NCBI GenBank assembly: GCA_018857735.1
Contig: JABMCL010000181.1
Location: forward strand, 2,501 to 66,500
DNA length: 64,000 bases
Source: Alviniconcha marisindica
Taxonomy: Eukaryota; Mollusca; Gastropoda; Provannidae
Reading direction: 5' to 3'
In this document: in pieces, positions 10,515 to 21,142 of the stretch
Layout of the letters: each line of letters starts with the position of its first letter
Numbering within the stretch: the stretch's first letter is position 1
The notes under the pieces: model-generated
Databases searched by the model: none
Told to the model about the DNA's origin: nothing
Seen by the model: the letters and a program-made list of their open reading frames with translations, nothing else
Translations under genes and position numbers: made by a program

Positions 10515-10740
10515 AGCCTGGAGTAGGTCAGAATATAGCCACGCATGCTGCGCCCACTGCCTGGAATTTCTTCCTTCTCCTACGGTCTACATTCCCGGTC
10601 CATTCACTTTCATTTCTTCCAAATCCTCTCCCAGTCAGTCCTTGTGGGCCCGCGGAACTAAATAGGTCATCCTGCTCACTGTAAAAAAAGCGATTTAAGC
10701 AGGTTCCCGAGGTGAATGAGTGCATAAGGAATATAGATAG
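10515..10740 (+). pseudogene. LINE ORF2 C-terminus and 3' end relic
   Basis: One frame reads GQNIATHAAPTAWN near 10,528-10,569, matching the GxRAFxxAAPxLWNSLP signature near the C-terminus of CR1/L2/Rex-like ORF2 proteins, followed by a leucine-arginine segment. Downstream, tgtaaaaaaagcgatttaag and then gagtgcataaggaatataga match the usual 3' end of such elements (TGTAAAGCGCTTTGAGC...ATAGAAAT). The fragment is degraded, but protein and 3' end fall in the right order. Confidence 0.55.
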
Positions 10741-10854
10741 CTACCCAAACACGTGTTACTGCGCATAACTAACAGCGAGTTAGACCAACTTGTGGTTTAG
10801 AGACTTGTGTGTTTTGAACTGATGTAACAGAACTCTGAATGTGTCATTCGTCCT

Positions 10855-10960
10855 GAGATGACACTATGCGGATGATGGGACGTTAAAATCCAAGAACTAC
10901 CTACCTGGACGTTAAAATCCAAGAACTACCTACCTACCTATCTACCTACTTGCTATCTGT
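10855..10960 (+). mobile_element. SINE-type 3' tail with (CTAC)n
   Basis: gacgttaaaatccaagaact is present twice, at about 10,880 and 10,909, each followed by CTAC units. GACGTTAAA followed by a short simple tail is a common end of tRNA-derived SINEs in invertebrates. No A or B box lies in the preceding 150 bases. Confidence 0.35.
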
Positions 10961-11148
10961 GTGTGACAGGACGTTCAAATCCAATTACTAATTAACTGCC
11001 TGCCTCCCAACCAGCCTGTCTGTGTGGCTGCCCGTCTGTCTATCGTTGCATATTTCACAAAAAGTGCGGACATCGCCCTAAAACAACTTCACAGGGTCTT
11101 CAGCTAGAAGGCCGGCGGTTCTGGGCAGAGCAGCGGAAAAGATGTATC

Positions 11149-11153
<5 letters not shown>
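10961..11153. other. Unique stretch
   Basis: Contains short CTGTCTGT-rich sequence; nothing else seen. Confidence 0.4.
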
Positions 11154-11208
<55 letters not shown>

Positions 11209-11249
11209 AACACACACACACCTCACCTACACCTCACACCACCATCACA

Positions 11250-11284
<35 letters not shown>

Positions 11285-11324
11285 CCTCTCTCTTCTCTCT
11301 CTCTCTCTCTCCTCTCCTACCACA

Positions 11325-11372
<48 letters not shown>

Positions 11373-11387
11373 CACACTACACACACA

Positions 11388-11429
<42 letters not shown>
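11154..11429. repeat. Compound (TC)n and (AC)n microsatellite
   Basis: (TC)n at 11,154-11,205, a mixed cacctcac part, impure (TC)n to about 11,312, then (AC)n interrupted by ATAC and CCAC to 11,429. Confidence 0.95.
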
Positions 11430-11430
<1 letters not shown>

Positions 11431-12000
11431 CGTTCCAACTTCAGGTTTTGTTATTGCGTCTTCCTGTTTGCTTGTTGCCCAGGGGTCTACACCCCACATT
11501 TTTCAATCTACAGCTTTTTCACCAAATTTCACGCCTCGGTCATTTCATAATGGCTAGCTTCAAGTGGCCAGCTGAAGTGTGAAAATGCAAAAGTGAAAGC
11601 CTTAATCGAACAAGTCACGTTTCTCGAGGCCATTACCGTATCTGCAGATCTTTGCCATAATGTTGAACTTGGGGTTCTGCTGACAAATGGTGTTGTTGTT
11701 GTTGTTTCCTGATGTAGCTGACTGGGCGTTAAAAACCAATGATCTACCCATTTATGTGAAGTAGTGTTTGCTGTCTTTACGGCACACATCACCCTGATAA
11801 AGTTATATCACCTACAGCCGTTGCCTGGGTGTTCTACAGTCGTAATTATACCTATAATTATGCCTATCACGTAAACTGGTTTTACGATGTAAGCGCGTAT
11901 CTAACAGGCAACATGGGGGTTGGCGTGGAGGGGATTTACCGGCACTGACGGAACAGATGTGGTCCACATTCCAGACCTGAATATTTGTCAGAAAAGACGA
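11430..12000. other. Unique stretch with a SINE-like tail
   Basis: actgggcgttaaaaaccaat near 11,720 resembles a SINE tail, by analogy with 10,880 and 16,265. The rest shows nothing recognisable. Confidence 0.35.
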
Positions 12001-12152
12001 GAAGGGGTGGTCGGGGGGGGAGGGGGGAGAGAGAAAAAAGAGAAGGAAAGCGGCCGGGGGGGGGGGGAGGGGGGGGTGGGGGGGCAGGTGGAAACAAGGT
12101 GGAACGGGGGTGGACGAGGGGAAGGGGAGTGGAGGTCGAGAGGAGGGGGATA
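12000..12152. repeat. G/A-rich low-complexity tract
   Basis: Nearly pure purine with G runs of up to 10 on the plus strand. Open frames of glycine and arginine here are compositional. Confidence 0.85.
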
Positions 12153-12299
12153 TTCCCGGTCGCAGACAGCCCCTGTCACTGTCACCTGTCACAACAACCT
12201 GCTGAGAGGAGTACCTGCCAGACGCACACCGCCTCGCTCTTCACGTCCTGCCAGCCCCGCGGTCAGTGCGCTAGCTGGGGCCAAAAGCATGGTGCTGTG

Positions 12300-12628
12300 G
12301 ACAGACGTCGTGACCACACCGCGCACGGCGGACACACGTTGTGACTACACCGCGCACGGTGGACAGACGTCGTGACCACACCGCGCACGGTAGATAGACG
12401 TCGTGACCACACCGCGCACGGCGGACAGACATTGTGACCACACCACGCACGGTGGACAGGCGTTGTGACCACACCGCGCACGGTGGACAGACGTCGTGAC
12501 CACACCACGCACAATGGACAGACGTGACCACACCACGCACGATGGACAGACGTGACCACACCATGCACGGTGGACAGAAGTCGTGACCACACCCCACACG
12601 GTGGACAGACGTCGTGACCACATCACAC
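12300..12628. repeat. 31 bp minisatellite, about 10-11 units
   Basis: Units contain gtggacagacgtcgtgacca followed by caccgcgcacg. The period of 31 leaves remainder 1, so three minus frames are open with a rotating peptide. GACGTC occurs in most units. Confidence 0.94.
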
Positions 12629-13124
12629 CCCGCACAGACGCCGTGTCCACACTGCGCACGCCACCACCGCTGGGCCCAAAGCCACGACTGCTACCACCAC
12701 CATGGCCACAACAGGAAGCGCTGTCAGGTAACGGCGCTCAGGGGACTACTAATGGGTCACTCCTCCTCCCTCCCCGCCGCCCCCCTCCCCTCCCTCTTCA
12801 GCGGCTCCACGCGTGTGGACCGTTGTGGGGACACACTCGGCTCCCCTCCGTCCGCGTCGCACAGTGCTTAGCGCCTAGCCTGTCCGTGTCCCAGTGGGGC
12901 AGTGTGTCAACATGATGTACGGCCCGGGCACGTGCTGCTCGCTCGGCTGACGGGCAGGCGGAGAGATTCCTTCAGCCAGCGCTCCCACACACCACTCACC
13001 GTTTCGGCCGACGGGAGGTACAATCTAATTATTTGCCCCCCCCCCCCCCCCCCTCAAAAGTTACCGTTTATGATGCAGAATATCGAACGGGTAATGGTTA
13101 GTCCATATTCAACACTCTGCTAAC
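12629..13124. other. GC-rich unique stretch with C run
   Basis: A C run of about 18 bases lies at 13,036-13,053. The stretch 12,720-13,000 is rich in CpG but no exon was identified. Confidence 0.45.
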
Positions 13125-13385
13125 CGAGAGAACCTTTAACAAGTCTGGGTTCTCGGTGCCCACTGTGGGTTGACGGTTCCAAAGAGAGAACCTATGACAA
13201 CTCTGGGTTCTCGGTGCCCACTGTGGGGTCACGGTTCCAAAGACAGAACCTTGGACAACTCTGGGTTCTCGGTGCCCACTGTGGGTTGACGGTTCCAAAG
13301 ACAGAACCTTGGACAACTCTGGGTTCTCGGTGCCCACTGTGGGGTCACGGTTCCAAAGAGAGAACCTTGGCCAACTCTAGGTTCT
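13125..13385. repeat. 58 bp minisatellite, four to five units
   Basis: tctgggttctcggtgcccac recurs at 13,144, 13,202, 13,260 and 13,318 with exact period 58. Confidence 0.95.
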
Positions 13386-13499
13386 CAGCAGACGGGACGT
13401 CAATTTCTGCGTACGCGGTTCTCCGCCATGATGACAGACCTGTGAGTCTGCCACAGTAATCGAAATGTAAAACAAACAGAAAACAAATCAACCAACCAT

Positions 13500-13770
13500 T
13501 ACTGTCCACAGCTGTCCCTACTTCACCCTCGACACCATAACTAAACTGTGAATACAGAACATGACACGCTGCCCACCCCAGTGTGAAGTGATTTTTGTTT
13601 TTTGTTTTCAATACAGCTGTTCCCACTTCACCCCTGTACGCCATGGTAACCAAAAGTAGCTATATTGAGCGTGATAAGCTTCCCCAGTACATCCGGCATA
13701 CAGTAACCGAAATTAAAATGTAAAAGGTCTGACCCTATTTCACCCTCTCCCCTATAACTGCAGGCTAAAC
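13500..13770. repeat. Degenerate repeat of about 105-115 bp, three copies
   Basis: cagctgtccctacttcaccc at about 13,509, a close variant at about 13,614 and a weaker one at about 13,726 (gaccctatttcaccct) each precede a pyrimidine- then A-rich segment, in the same order. Divergence is high. Confidence 0.45.
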
Positions 13771-13951
13771 GACAGGCTTGGCACCCCAACAATGCACCCC
13801 GTGTCCTACCAAGGAAAAGGCCCACTTATCCAGTGCAATCCCAACACGTCATACTGCACACCCCGCTCGCCCCTCGTGGGCTGCACAATGACATACTTTA
13901 GCGTCTTACAAAACACTGTTCAACAGTCGTATTTCGTTTTAGCACAGTAAC

Positions 13952-14025
13952 GTGTGTGTGTGTGTGTGTGTGTGTGCGTGCATGCGTGCGTGTGTGTGTG
14001 CGTGCGTGTGTGTGTGTCTATCTGT
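13952..14025. repeat. Impure (TG)n with GCGT units
   Basis: (TG)n interrupted by cgtgcatgcgtgcgtg. Confidence 0.9.
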
Positions 14026-14173
14026 ATGTCTGTCTGCTTTAGCTCTACGGCCTCTGGTGTGCGGCGAGTCTGTGCAGTTTAAGAATTTGTGTGCTAATGC
14101 AAAAGACTGGACTGCGACTGTAAAAACAAAACAAAATACTATGACTTTGACGTCTGAAAAACTCAAGCGGTTA

Positions 14174-14176
<3 letters not shown>

Positions 14177-14243
<67 letters not shown>
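14177..14243. repeat. (TG)n microsatellite
   Basis: About 33 TG units. A short (AG)n follows at about 14,314-14,348. Confidence 0.95.
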
Positions 14244-14244
<1 letters not shown>

Positions 14245-14348
14245 ATATTTTTTCATTCTTACTGTCTTAGCTTTAAAACGCTGGCAGTAAACGTTTCGTT
14301 AGGTTTTCTGCGACGAGAGAGAGAGAGAGAGGCAGAGAGAGAGAGAGA

Positions 14349-14997
14349 TGGCGGTGGGTTTGAGAAGACGCGACGGTGGTGAAAAACAATGAGGGGCTCA
14401 GACACTGGCAGCGAACGTTGTGTTGATTGGTAACGAGGGCTGAGACGTGAGTACAGCGCCGGGACTGATAAGACGTCAGGCACTAAGAAAGCTAGCAGCT
14501 AGCCCACCGACAGCAAGCAGTGTTCCAGTTAAAGGTCGGCTGTGGTTTCAATCTGTAACAGGTTGCCAAAGACCGAGTCAATGTTATCGGACGAGCCGCG
14601 TAACACTGATTTCAGCCGGGTTGACACTTTCTCTTCGAAGATTCTGTGCCCTCGCAGGCACAAGACTGGCAAGTTTCGGTTTCCTGCCCTGCATATATTC
14701 AGCATACATACAGCCAGCCTGCGCACGAGCAAGCGAGTCAGCGAGAGCGAGTTTCTGGATCTTAAAGCCCAGTCAAAGTCAACCACGTCACGTCAGGGCA
14801 AAACACATAAGGGGGGTGGGGGAGGAGGTGGTTGGAGGGGGGTGGGGGGCAGTCAGCGAGAGCCCTTTGGATAAACATCACCAGGCGCGGCTTCTTGCGC
14901 CTGTTACAATTGATAGCTGTGTGCCTTGCACCTTCCCCTGCCTGGCGGCAGACTCCACATTCCTGCGGAGATGAGGAAAGTCACAAAAGGGCCCGCA
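14349..14997. other. Unique stretch, no gene recognised
   Basis: Two plus frames and one minus frame are open for 85-175 codons, but they overlap each other without recognisable domains. A G-rich tract lies at 14,809-14,850. A segment near 14,768 (gcccagtcaa ... gtcagggcaaaacacat) resembles 42,190-42,230 and may be a shared old repeat. Confidence 0.4.
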
Positions 14998-15074
14998 CAG
15001 GTTGTCAAGGCCTAGCCTGAGCTAACATCACTACACAGGTTGCCATGCCCTCGCCTGAGCTAACAGCACTGCAC
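14998..15074. repeat. Imperfect 38-39 bp direct duplication
   Basis: caggttgtcaaggcctagcc and caggttgccatgccctcgcc, each followed by tgagctaaca and a cactgcaca or cactacaca end. Confidence 0.7.
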
Positions 15075-15330
15075 AGAACAACCGCTCAACTCCTAACTGC
15101 ACTGCCCCGTGCAGTCGGTCAACAAACCATGGCAATGAACAGAACAACCGGTCAATGAACAGAACAACCGGTCAACTCCTAACTGCACTGCCCCGTGCAG
15201 TCGGTCAACAAACCATGGCAATGAACAGAACAACCGGTCAATGAACAGAACAACCGGTCAACTCCTAACTGCACTGCCCCGTGCAGTCGGTCAACAAACC
15301 ATGGCAATGAACAGAACAACCGGTCAACCC
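15075..15330. repeat. 86 bp minisatellite, three units
   Basis: aacaaaccatggcaatgaac recurs at 15,121, 15,207 and 15,293. Each unit carries the 18-base caatgaacagaacaaccg sequence twice. Confidence 0.93.
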
Positions 15331-15359
15331 TAGGGGCCTCCGTGAAGCTAAATCCGTCT

Positions 15360-15370
15360 GGTGTGTGTGT

Positions 15371-15421
<51 letters not shown>
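15360..15421. repeat. (TG)n microsatellite
   Basis: About 30 TG units with one GG interruption. Confidence 0.95.
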
Positions 15422-15425
<4 letters not shown>

Positions 15426-15483
15426 ATGTGTGAGGGGGGAGGGGTTATTAATACAAGTTACAATAGCATCGTGCACCAAAGGC

Positions 15484-15486
<3 letters not shown>

Positions 15487-15538
<52 letters not shown>

Positions 15539-15562
15539 ATATATAGATATAGATAGATAGAT
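15487..15562. repeat. (TC)n then (ATAG)n microsatellite
   Basis: About 25 TC units followed by five to six ATAG-like units. Confidence 0.93.
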
Positions 15563-15667
15563 ATAATTTAGTACTTTAGGTATTATATAGTCTCTTGATA
15601 TAAATTTCCTAAATACGTTTTAAAGCAACCGAAACCTGAGCCCGGTTTGGTCTCAAATTTAGCCAAG

Positions 15668-15765
15668 ATTGCACAGTGAGGCAAGGAGGGTATGGTCTTT
15701 CACTATACTGTATCAGATTGTGCAGTGAGGCAAGGAGGGTACGGTCTTTCACTGTACTGTATCAG
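15668..15765. repeat. 49 bp direct duplication
   Basis: Two copies beginning attgcacagtgaggcaagga and attgtgcagtgaggcaagga, with three other differences. Confidence 0.9.
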
Positions 15766-16206
15766 TCTGACTTACACTTCTGGATTCAACACAGTCGGCA
15801 GTAAACACAACCATGTCAACATAACGAACAACATGCATTATAGTAATAATTATAATACGCATTATCTCTATTATTATTATTTTACATACATATCATAAAC
15901 ACCCACTCATTTAAACTGATGGAGAGAAGGAGACTAAGGGACGAATGGACAGACAGATAGGACAGTCAAATAAAGGGTTTGCTCCTACAGAACAGTCACG
16001 AGTGACAGAGAGACACACAGAGAGACTGAGACAGGAAGTGAGAACTGAAGAAGAAGAGAAGAAAAGACACGAGGCGATGAACTAAAACGGGCCAGTGCTC
16101 CAAACAAGAATCACAACAGACTAAACTGCAACGGATGCTAGTCAATTTTCCGTTTGTTGTTGTTTTTCTTCTTCCTTTTTTTCTTTTTCTTCCCCCCCTT
16201 TCTTTT

Positions 16207-16208
<2 letters not shown>
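15766..16208. other. AT-rich unique stretch
   Basis: No exon or RNA gene recognised; pyrimidine-rich just before the TG tract. Confidence 0.45.
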
Positions 16209-16257
<49 letters not shown>

Positions 16258-16300
16258 TTGATTGGCCGTTAAAAGCCACTTATCCATTGTTCAGGGAAGG
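16209..16300 (+). repeat. (TG)n followed by SINE-like tail sequence
   Basis: About 24 TG units end at 16,256, and ttggccgttaaaagccactt follows, like the GTTAAA tails at 10,880 and 11,727. Confidence 0.6.
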
Positions 16301-16631
16301 GGGCGAATCAGCGCGACGTCTTCGGCAAAAACCGTCAGTCACACACCTGTAGACCGTTCCTCCCGCCCGTTACTGCACGGTGCAATCAAACAACCCCGGG
16401 ATGCTGTCAAGTCTTGGCGATGTAAACCCCCACCCCAACCCCCCAACACCCAGTCGGTGCCATCGCACTGGACACTTCAAGGAAGTGAAAACGAGATGGC
16501 CTGTGCCCTTTTCTTCTTCTTCTTCTTCCCCAGGCTTCTTCTGTCGATCTTCCTCCGTCCCACCTAGCCTGCTGCCATGACAACTAATTTGATTTGATGA
16601 CAATATAGATCTCCGATCTCTCTCCCTCTCT

Positions 16632-16632
<1 letters not shown>
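16301..16632. other. Unique stretch
   Basis: A (TTC)n-rich part lies at about 16,508-16,530. No gene recognised. Confidence 0.45.

Positions 16633-16698
<66 letters not shown>
16633..16698. repeat. (AC)n microsatellite
   Basis: About 33 AC units. Confidence 0.96.
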
Positions 16699-16700
<2 letters not shown>

Positions 16701-17028
16701 ATCTACTCACGCCAGCAAACACGCGGGTATGCCTGATTTAATTTGATGATGCCGATCTCGGCTGGCACGTTCACATACACAAACGTACTGCGCTGAAAAG
16801 CGAGACGGTGCTGGGGTGGGGGTGCTGACATCGTTTCTTGCGCAAGAAAGCGTCTTAAAGGGAAAACTGAACAGCATCATTACGGGCACTGTCAGTAATG
16901 ATGGAAAAATGAAATTATTATCAAGAAAAAAAGAGAGAGAAAAAAAAAGAGGAAAAAGGCACACACCAAGCTGCTTACTGATTTCTCGTCCCGTTTGTTG
17001 AAGTTTGTAAGTCGCTAAAACACGACCG
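16699..17028. other. Unique stretch, A-rich at 16,917-16,957
   Basis: Nothing recognised. Confidence 0.4.
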
Positions 17029-17315
17029 TGGGTGCTGCCATTTTGGGCCCAGCAGTCTGTATCAGTGACGTCATGAACAAAGCAAGCGTACGTGGCAAAA
17101 GTATCAAATACGTCACGAGCCAACCTTTTCCTGTTTTTGCTCTTTACTGGAAAAGAGCGAACCTACATGGATGCGCCCCGAGGAGCTCAATTTCGAAACC
17201 GGAATGCGCTTCCATGCTGATAGATTGGAGCCAAATGAAGAATGCAAAGGGACACGATCCCGCACTTTCTACGTTTCATGCAAACGCGTTTTCGCTGGGA
17301 TTCCGACACACAGAA
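17029..17315 (+). mobile_element. Dispersed element copy A (partner at 19,058-19,350)
   Basis: Shares cagtctgt, acgtcacgagccaacctttt, a start-like ATG followed by GAGGAGCT, a gatagatt block, tctacgtttcatgc and ttcgctgggattcc in order with 19,058-19,350. Both copies have an ATG context about 45 bases after the TACGTCACG block. In copy A the frame is open: MRPEELNFETGMRF and on into the (TG)n tract (17,171 onward). In copy B it stops after 12 codons. A perfect CRE-like TGACGTCA is at 17,066-17,073. It could be a transposon 5' end or an old duplicated gene start; I do not recognise the peptide. Confidence 0.5.
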
Positions 17316-17328
17316 AGTGTGTGTGCGT

Positions 17329-17359
<31 letters not shown>

Positions 17360-17367
17360 GGGGGGGA
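17316..17367. repeat. (TG)n followed by a G run of about 25
   Basis: Short TG tract passing into a long G homopolymer directly at the edge of copy A. Confidence 0.92.
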
Positions 17368-18288
17368 CAGTGAGAGAAAAGGTGAAACTGTGATTTGTTG
17401 TAAAAGAATGGCATTGGGTGGGGGGGAGTAGAGAGAAAGCGATGAGGTACGGAATGAGAGAGAGCGCGCGCAGCCGTGCAGATAAGTGAAATGAAGGTAA
17501 ACTGTGTTATCTGCCGGACTGATCAATCAACTGTACGTACAGGCACATTGGGTCACTAGTGACGCACACAACAGGCTGGGATGACTCATTCAGTACACCA
17601 GGCGCTGGGTATGTAGGTCTGCTCAGCTGCAGACGTCGTATGTTACTTTCACATCTTTTTTCGCTAAACAAACCAAACGTCAGTCAATCACCTGCTTTTA
17701 ACGGTTTTGTGTGAGTGCGTGGAAACTGTACAGTTTAGGTGTTTCCTACCCTATAGCGTTCCTTATCGCAAGGCTAGTGTAGGTAAATCTAAAGTCAGTG
17801 GGCGTTATTTCAAAGCTCTGCTAGCGTGCATTACTTCAAAAGTAGAGTACCATTTGTAGAGTACCATTTAAAGAGAGTATTTGAAGTGCACAGGTAGTGG
17901 GCATTATTTCAAGATGAGCCTTTGGCGCCTTTTGACGCATGCTAATTCATTTCTCTACAAGCTGCGTTCCGCAGTGTCTGGCAATGACTTAAATGTAAGG
18001 AACGTCTGGAGAAAACACCCGTGACTCAAAAACAATAATTATGTGCTAATTGCTAGGTGTAGCGATTTTTCCATTAGCGTTCTTCAGTGTTTGCAAGCGC
18101 TTAACAGCACGGCCAGTGACTGATGCTGATCGCCATTTTCTTGTCATATCAATCTTCCTCCCATGTTTACACAAACACAACTGAACGCAACTGATCGATG
18201 CAGAATGAACTCTGCGTCAAAGGGCCACTGATGGTGATCAATACAAAATAAAAATGATCATCGTTTGTGAGACAGCTACAGGGGGAGC
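17368..18288. other. Unique stretch with short internal repeats
   Basis: gtgggcgttatttcaa and gtgggcattatttcaa lie about 100 bases apart (17,799 and 17,897), and tagagtaccattt occurs twice around 17,843-17,870. No gene recognised. Confidence 0.45.
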
Positions 18289-18990
18289 CCAGTGAAGCAG
18301 CACGAGGGGAGCTTTCCACAGCAATGGAACATAACCAAGCATAAACAAACACATTCACAGTGAAGCAGCAAGAGGGGCGCTGTCCATAGCAATGGAACAT
18401 AACCAAACACATTCACAGTGAAGCAGCACGAGCGGCACTGTCCATAGCAATGGAACATAACCAAACACATTCACAGTGAAGCAGCACGAGGGGCGCTGTC
18501 CATAGCAATGGAACATAACCAAACATAACCAAACACATTCACAGTGAAGCAGCACGAGGGGCGCTGTCCATAGCAATGGAACATAACCTAACATAACCAA
18601 ACACATTCACAATGAAGCAGCACGAGGGGTGCTGTCCATAGCAATGGAACATAACCTAACATAACCAAACACATTCACAATGAAGCAGCAGCGAGGGGCG
18701 CTGTCCATAGCAATGGAACATAACCAAACACATTCACGGTGAAGCAGCACGAGGAGCGCCGTCCATAGCAATGGAACATAACCAAACACATTCACAGTGA
18801 AGCAGCACGAGGGGCGCTGTCCACAGCAATGGAACGTAACCAAACACATTCACAATGAAGCAGCACGAGGGGTGCTGTTCATAGCAATGGAACATAACCT
18901 AACATAACCAAACACATTCACAATGAAGCAGCACGAGGGGTGCTGTCCATAGCAATGGAACATAACCTAACACAACCAAACACATTCACT
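18289..18990. repeat. 58/68 bp minisatellite, about 11 units
   Basis: Units contain gaagcagcacgaggggcgct and tgtccatagcaatggaacat, then aaccaaacacattcaca. Long and short units differ by one extra cctaacataa-like decamer. Confidence 0.94.
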
Positions 18991-19057
18991 ACCCCCCGCC
19001 CCCACCCCACCCCCTTCTTTTTCTTCTTCTTTTATCGACGTTTGAAAGCTGCAAATA

Positions 19058-19350
19058 TACATTTTATGTCTAGCAGTCTGTGATATCACGAACAGGCTGA
19101 CACGTGTGGCACAACTGTCTATTACGTCACGACCCAACCTTTTTACCTCTCTTCACTGATAAAGCGAGAACAAACATGACCGCTGAGGAACTACAACTGG
19201 AAGAAAAAATATAATTTCTGTTGCATACAAATGACTTCAGTGATAGAAACAGCACGCAAATGGGAAGAAGAAGAAGACAACAACAACAACAACAGAGAAA
19301 ATTTGTCTACGTTTTGTGGCCAACACATGCCTTCGCTTGGGGTTCCCTTT
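19058..19350 (+). mobile_element. Dispersed element copy B (partner at 17,029-17,315)
   Basis: Diverged partner of copy A. It keeps tacgtcacgacccaaccttt, a start-like ATG followed by ACCGCTGAGGAACT (MTAEEL in frame) and tctacgttttgtgg. The frame stops after 12 codons. A (GAA)n/(CAA)n-rich insertion is at 19,266-19,300. The two copies bracket the 58/68 bp array. Confidence 0.5.
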
Positions 19351-20000
19351 AAATCGGAATGAAATGGGGACCTTGTTCAATATAGATCCTGTGAATCAGC
19401 AGGTCGACGAAGGAAGGGCGCGGCAATCCCAAACTGTAACAGTCAGGTGAATCATTTGCTGACGGCCAGCCAAGCCGCCAGCCAACGGCCAGCAAAGGGT
19501 GGCCACAGCTAAGCACCAACAGCGGTGCAGCTTTCCACACGACGCCCACGTCGTGTAACGAGAGAGCGCGTGGCCATCAGGTGACGACAACGGCCTGACA
19601 TTTACAGTTGCCTACCTAGCTTTGCCGCCCGATGCCACGAGGGGCGACTTGCAGCTGCAACATTTTAACGCTACAAAACGCGCGTGTTTACTTGAAAACG
19701 CGCCCTTTGCAGCTGCAACATTTCAGAACATGAAGCAATCTGGCAGTGACAAAACTGCAACGACGCAGTTTCAGTCTAATGCTCTTCTGTACACCAACAC
19801 ACTTGAGGCTTTGATGCCACTGAGTGCCTTTCCGGCCTGAAACTGACGAGTTTTGCAGCTGCAAAAACGGCAAGCAAAGCTGATGCTGTCGTTGCAGTAC
19901 TGCCTCGTTTTTGAAGAGCTCTGCAAAAAATGTAAGTAACGATGTCCCTACAAAGTGCACGTCTGCAGCGACAAAACTTTGCAGCAGCAACGGGCAAATT
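19351..20000. other. Unique stretch with three GCAGCTGCAA palindrome-containing motifs
   Basis: GCAGCTGCAA occurs at 19,651, 19,709 and 19,855. The first two are followed by CATTT and belong to an imperfect 58 bp duplication rich in aaaacgcg. Minus-strand frames at 19,349-19,590 lack recognisable domains. Confidence 0.45.
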
Positions 20001-20370
20001 GCGGCAGCGTCGCCATGAATCTGCGAGAGCGCTGTCGTGGCTGGGAACTCGCCAACACGACTGCCTGTCTCCCTTACTTAAGAGTGGTGCCAGCGGGCAT
20101 CGATGACACTTTCCCTCAGCATCGTCGTCTGCATGATCGGGAACTCGGTTAAGACAAGCTATGTGCCTCTTCTACGGTTGTACAGAAACTGGGAACTCGA
20201 TGCTACGACAGACTGGCGGTAGTGTTTGACACTTGTCCTCTCACCCTCAGAGTTGTGCCAGGATCGGAAAGCCCATGCCACGACAGAATCGGCAGGACTG
20301 TCTGGCTCTTTTGGGGAGGCGCCATGATGGGAAATTCGATGCCACGAGAGCTTGGCAAGATTATCTGACA
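20001..20370. repeat. Degenerate repeat of about 80-100 bp
   Basis: gggaactcg followed by a ccacgac or ctacgac block and a cactt or tctgg segment recurs about four times (20,042, 20,139, 20,190 and, weaker, 20,330). The units are strongly diverged. Confidence 0.35.
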
Positions 20371-20436
20371 CCACTGACCAGTTCCACCTACACACAGTAT
20401 GTTAGTACAATGTATGGGGTACATAAAGACGGTGCT

Positions 20437-20490
20437 CTCTCTCTCTCTCTCTCTGTGAGTGTGTGTGTGTGTGTGCGAGCGTGCGTGCGT
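20437..20490. repeat. (TC)n-(TG)n compound microsatellite
   Basis: Short TC tract, then GTGTG, then GCGTGCGTGCG. Confidence 0.85.
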
Positions 20491-21142
20491 CAAATTCGTG
20501 TGAAAATGAATATTCAAAAAAATATATAATAATAAACAAATGACCCCCCCCCCTCCCCCTCCCAGAGGGCGTGAGTGTGCAGATGCAAACGGGAAAGAAG
20601 AACGGAACACAGTTACAGAACGTGTTTACACGACTCTGCCTTCACCTGTTGGAGAACTTAACAACGAACAGTCAGTGAAGCAAGTGTATCAGGGTTTTTA
20701 CTACCAAGCATCATTATAATTATACAATGCGTACACGACAGCACATAATTCGTTTATAACCCCCAGTCGATTTATTTATCACAAACATACTCATTTAAGT
20801 AAAGCGGCTGTCTCGTCTTACAAGGAGTTAGATCAGGACAAGTGAAGAATATCCAGCCAGCTTTCAGGCCGTTATGCCAATATATAACACCGACGAATGA
20901 ACGCAAAAGGGTCATTATGATTCACTAAACATGGTTTAGAATCAAGATTCGAGCGCTTCATGTGACCTCAAAGTTAAACACGAGTCCTGACCCCGTGACT
21001 TCGAACACCAGACGTTGATTCAAGCAAATCAAATGATCAAATCAATCTTTATTGTTCATAATTATACAAAGCATGAAAATGAGAGAGAAAAATGTCAATG
21101 TCTAAATAGGCCTACCAGTCATGACATCAGTCATGGCCGTAA
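20491..21142 (-). other. Mostly unique; possible retroelement 3' end on minus strand
   Basis: At 21,033-21,075 the minus strand reads AATAAAGATTGATTTGAT after an AT-rich segment, as a retroelement or gene 3' end might. No coding frame lies nearby. A C run is at about 20,543. Confidence 0.3.

Noticed and set aside
19349..19590. Two minus-strand frames of about 65 codons
   Set aside because: They overlap in different phases with no recognisable domain, directly next to a diverged repeat copy.
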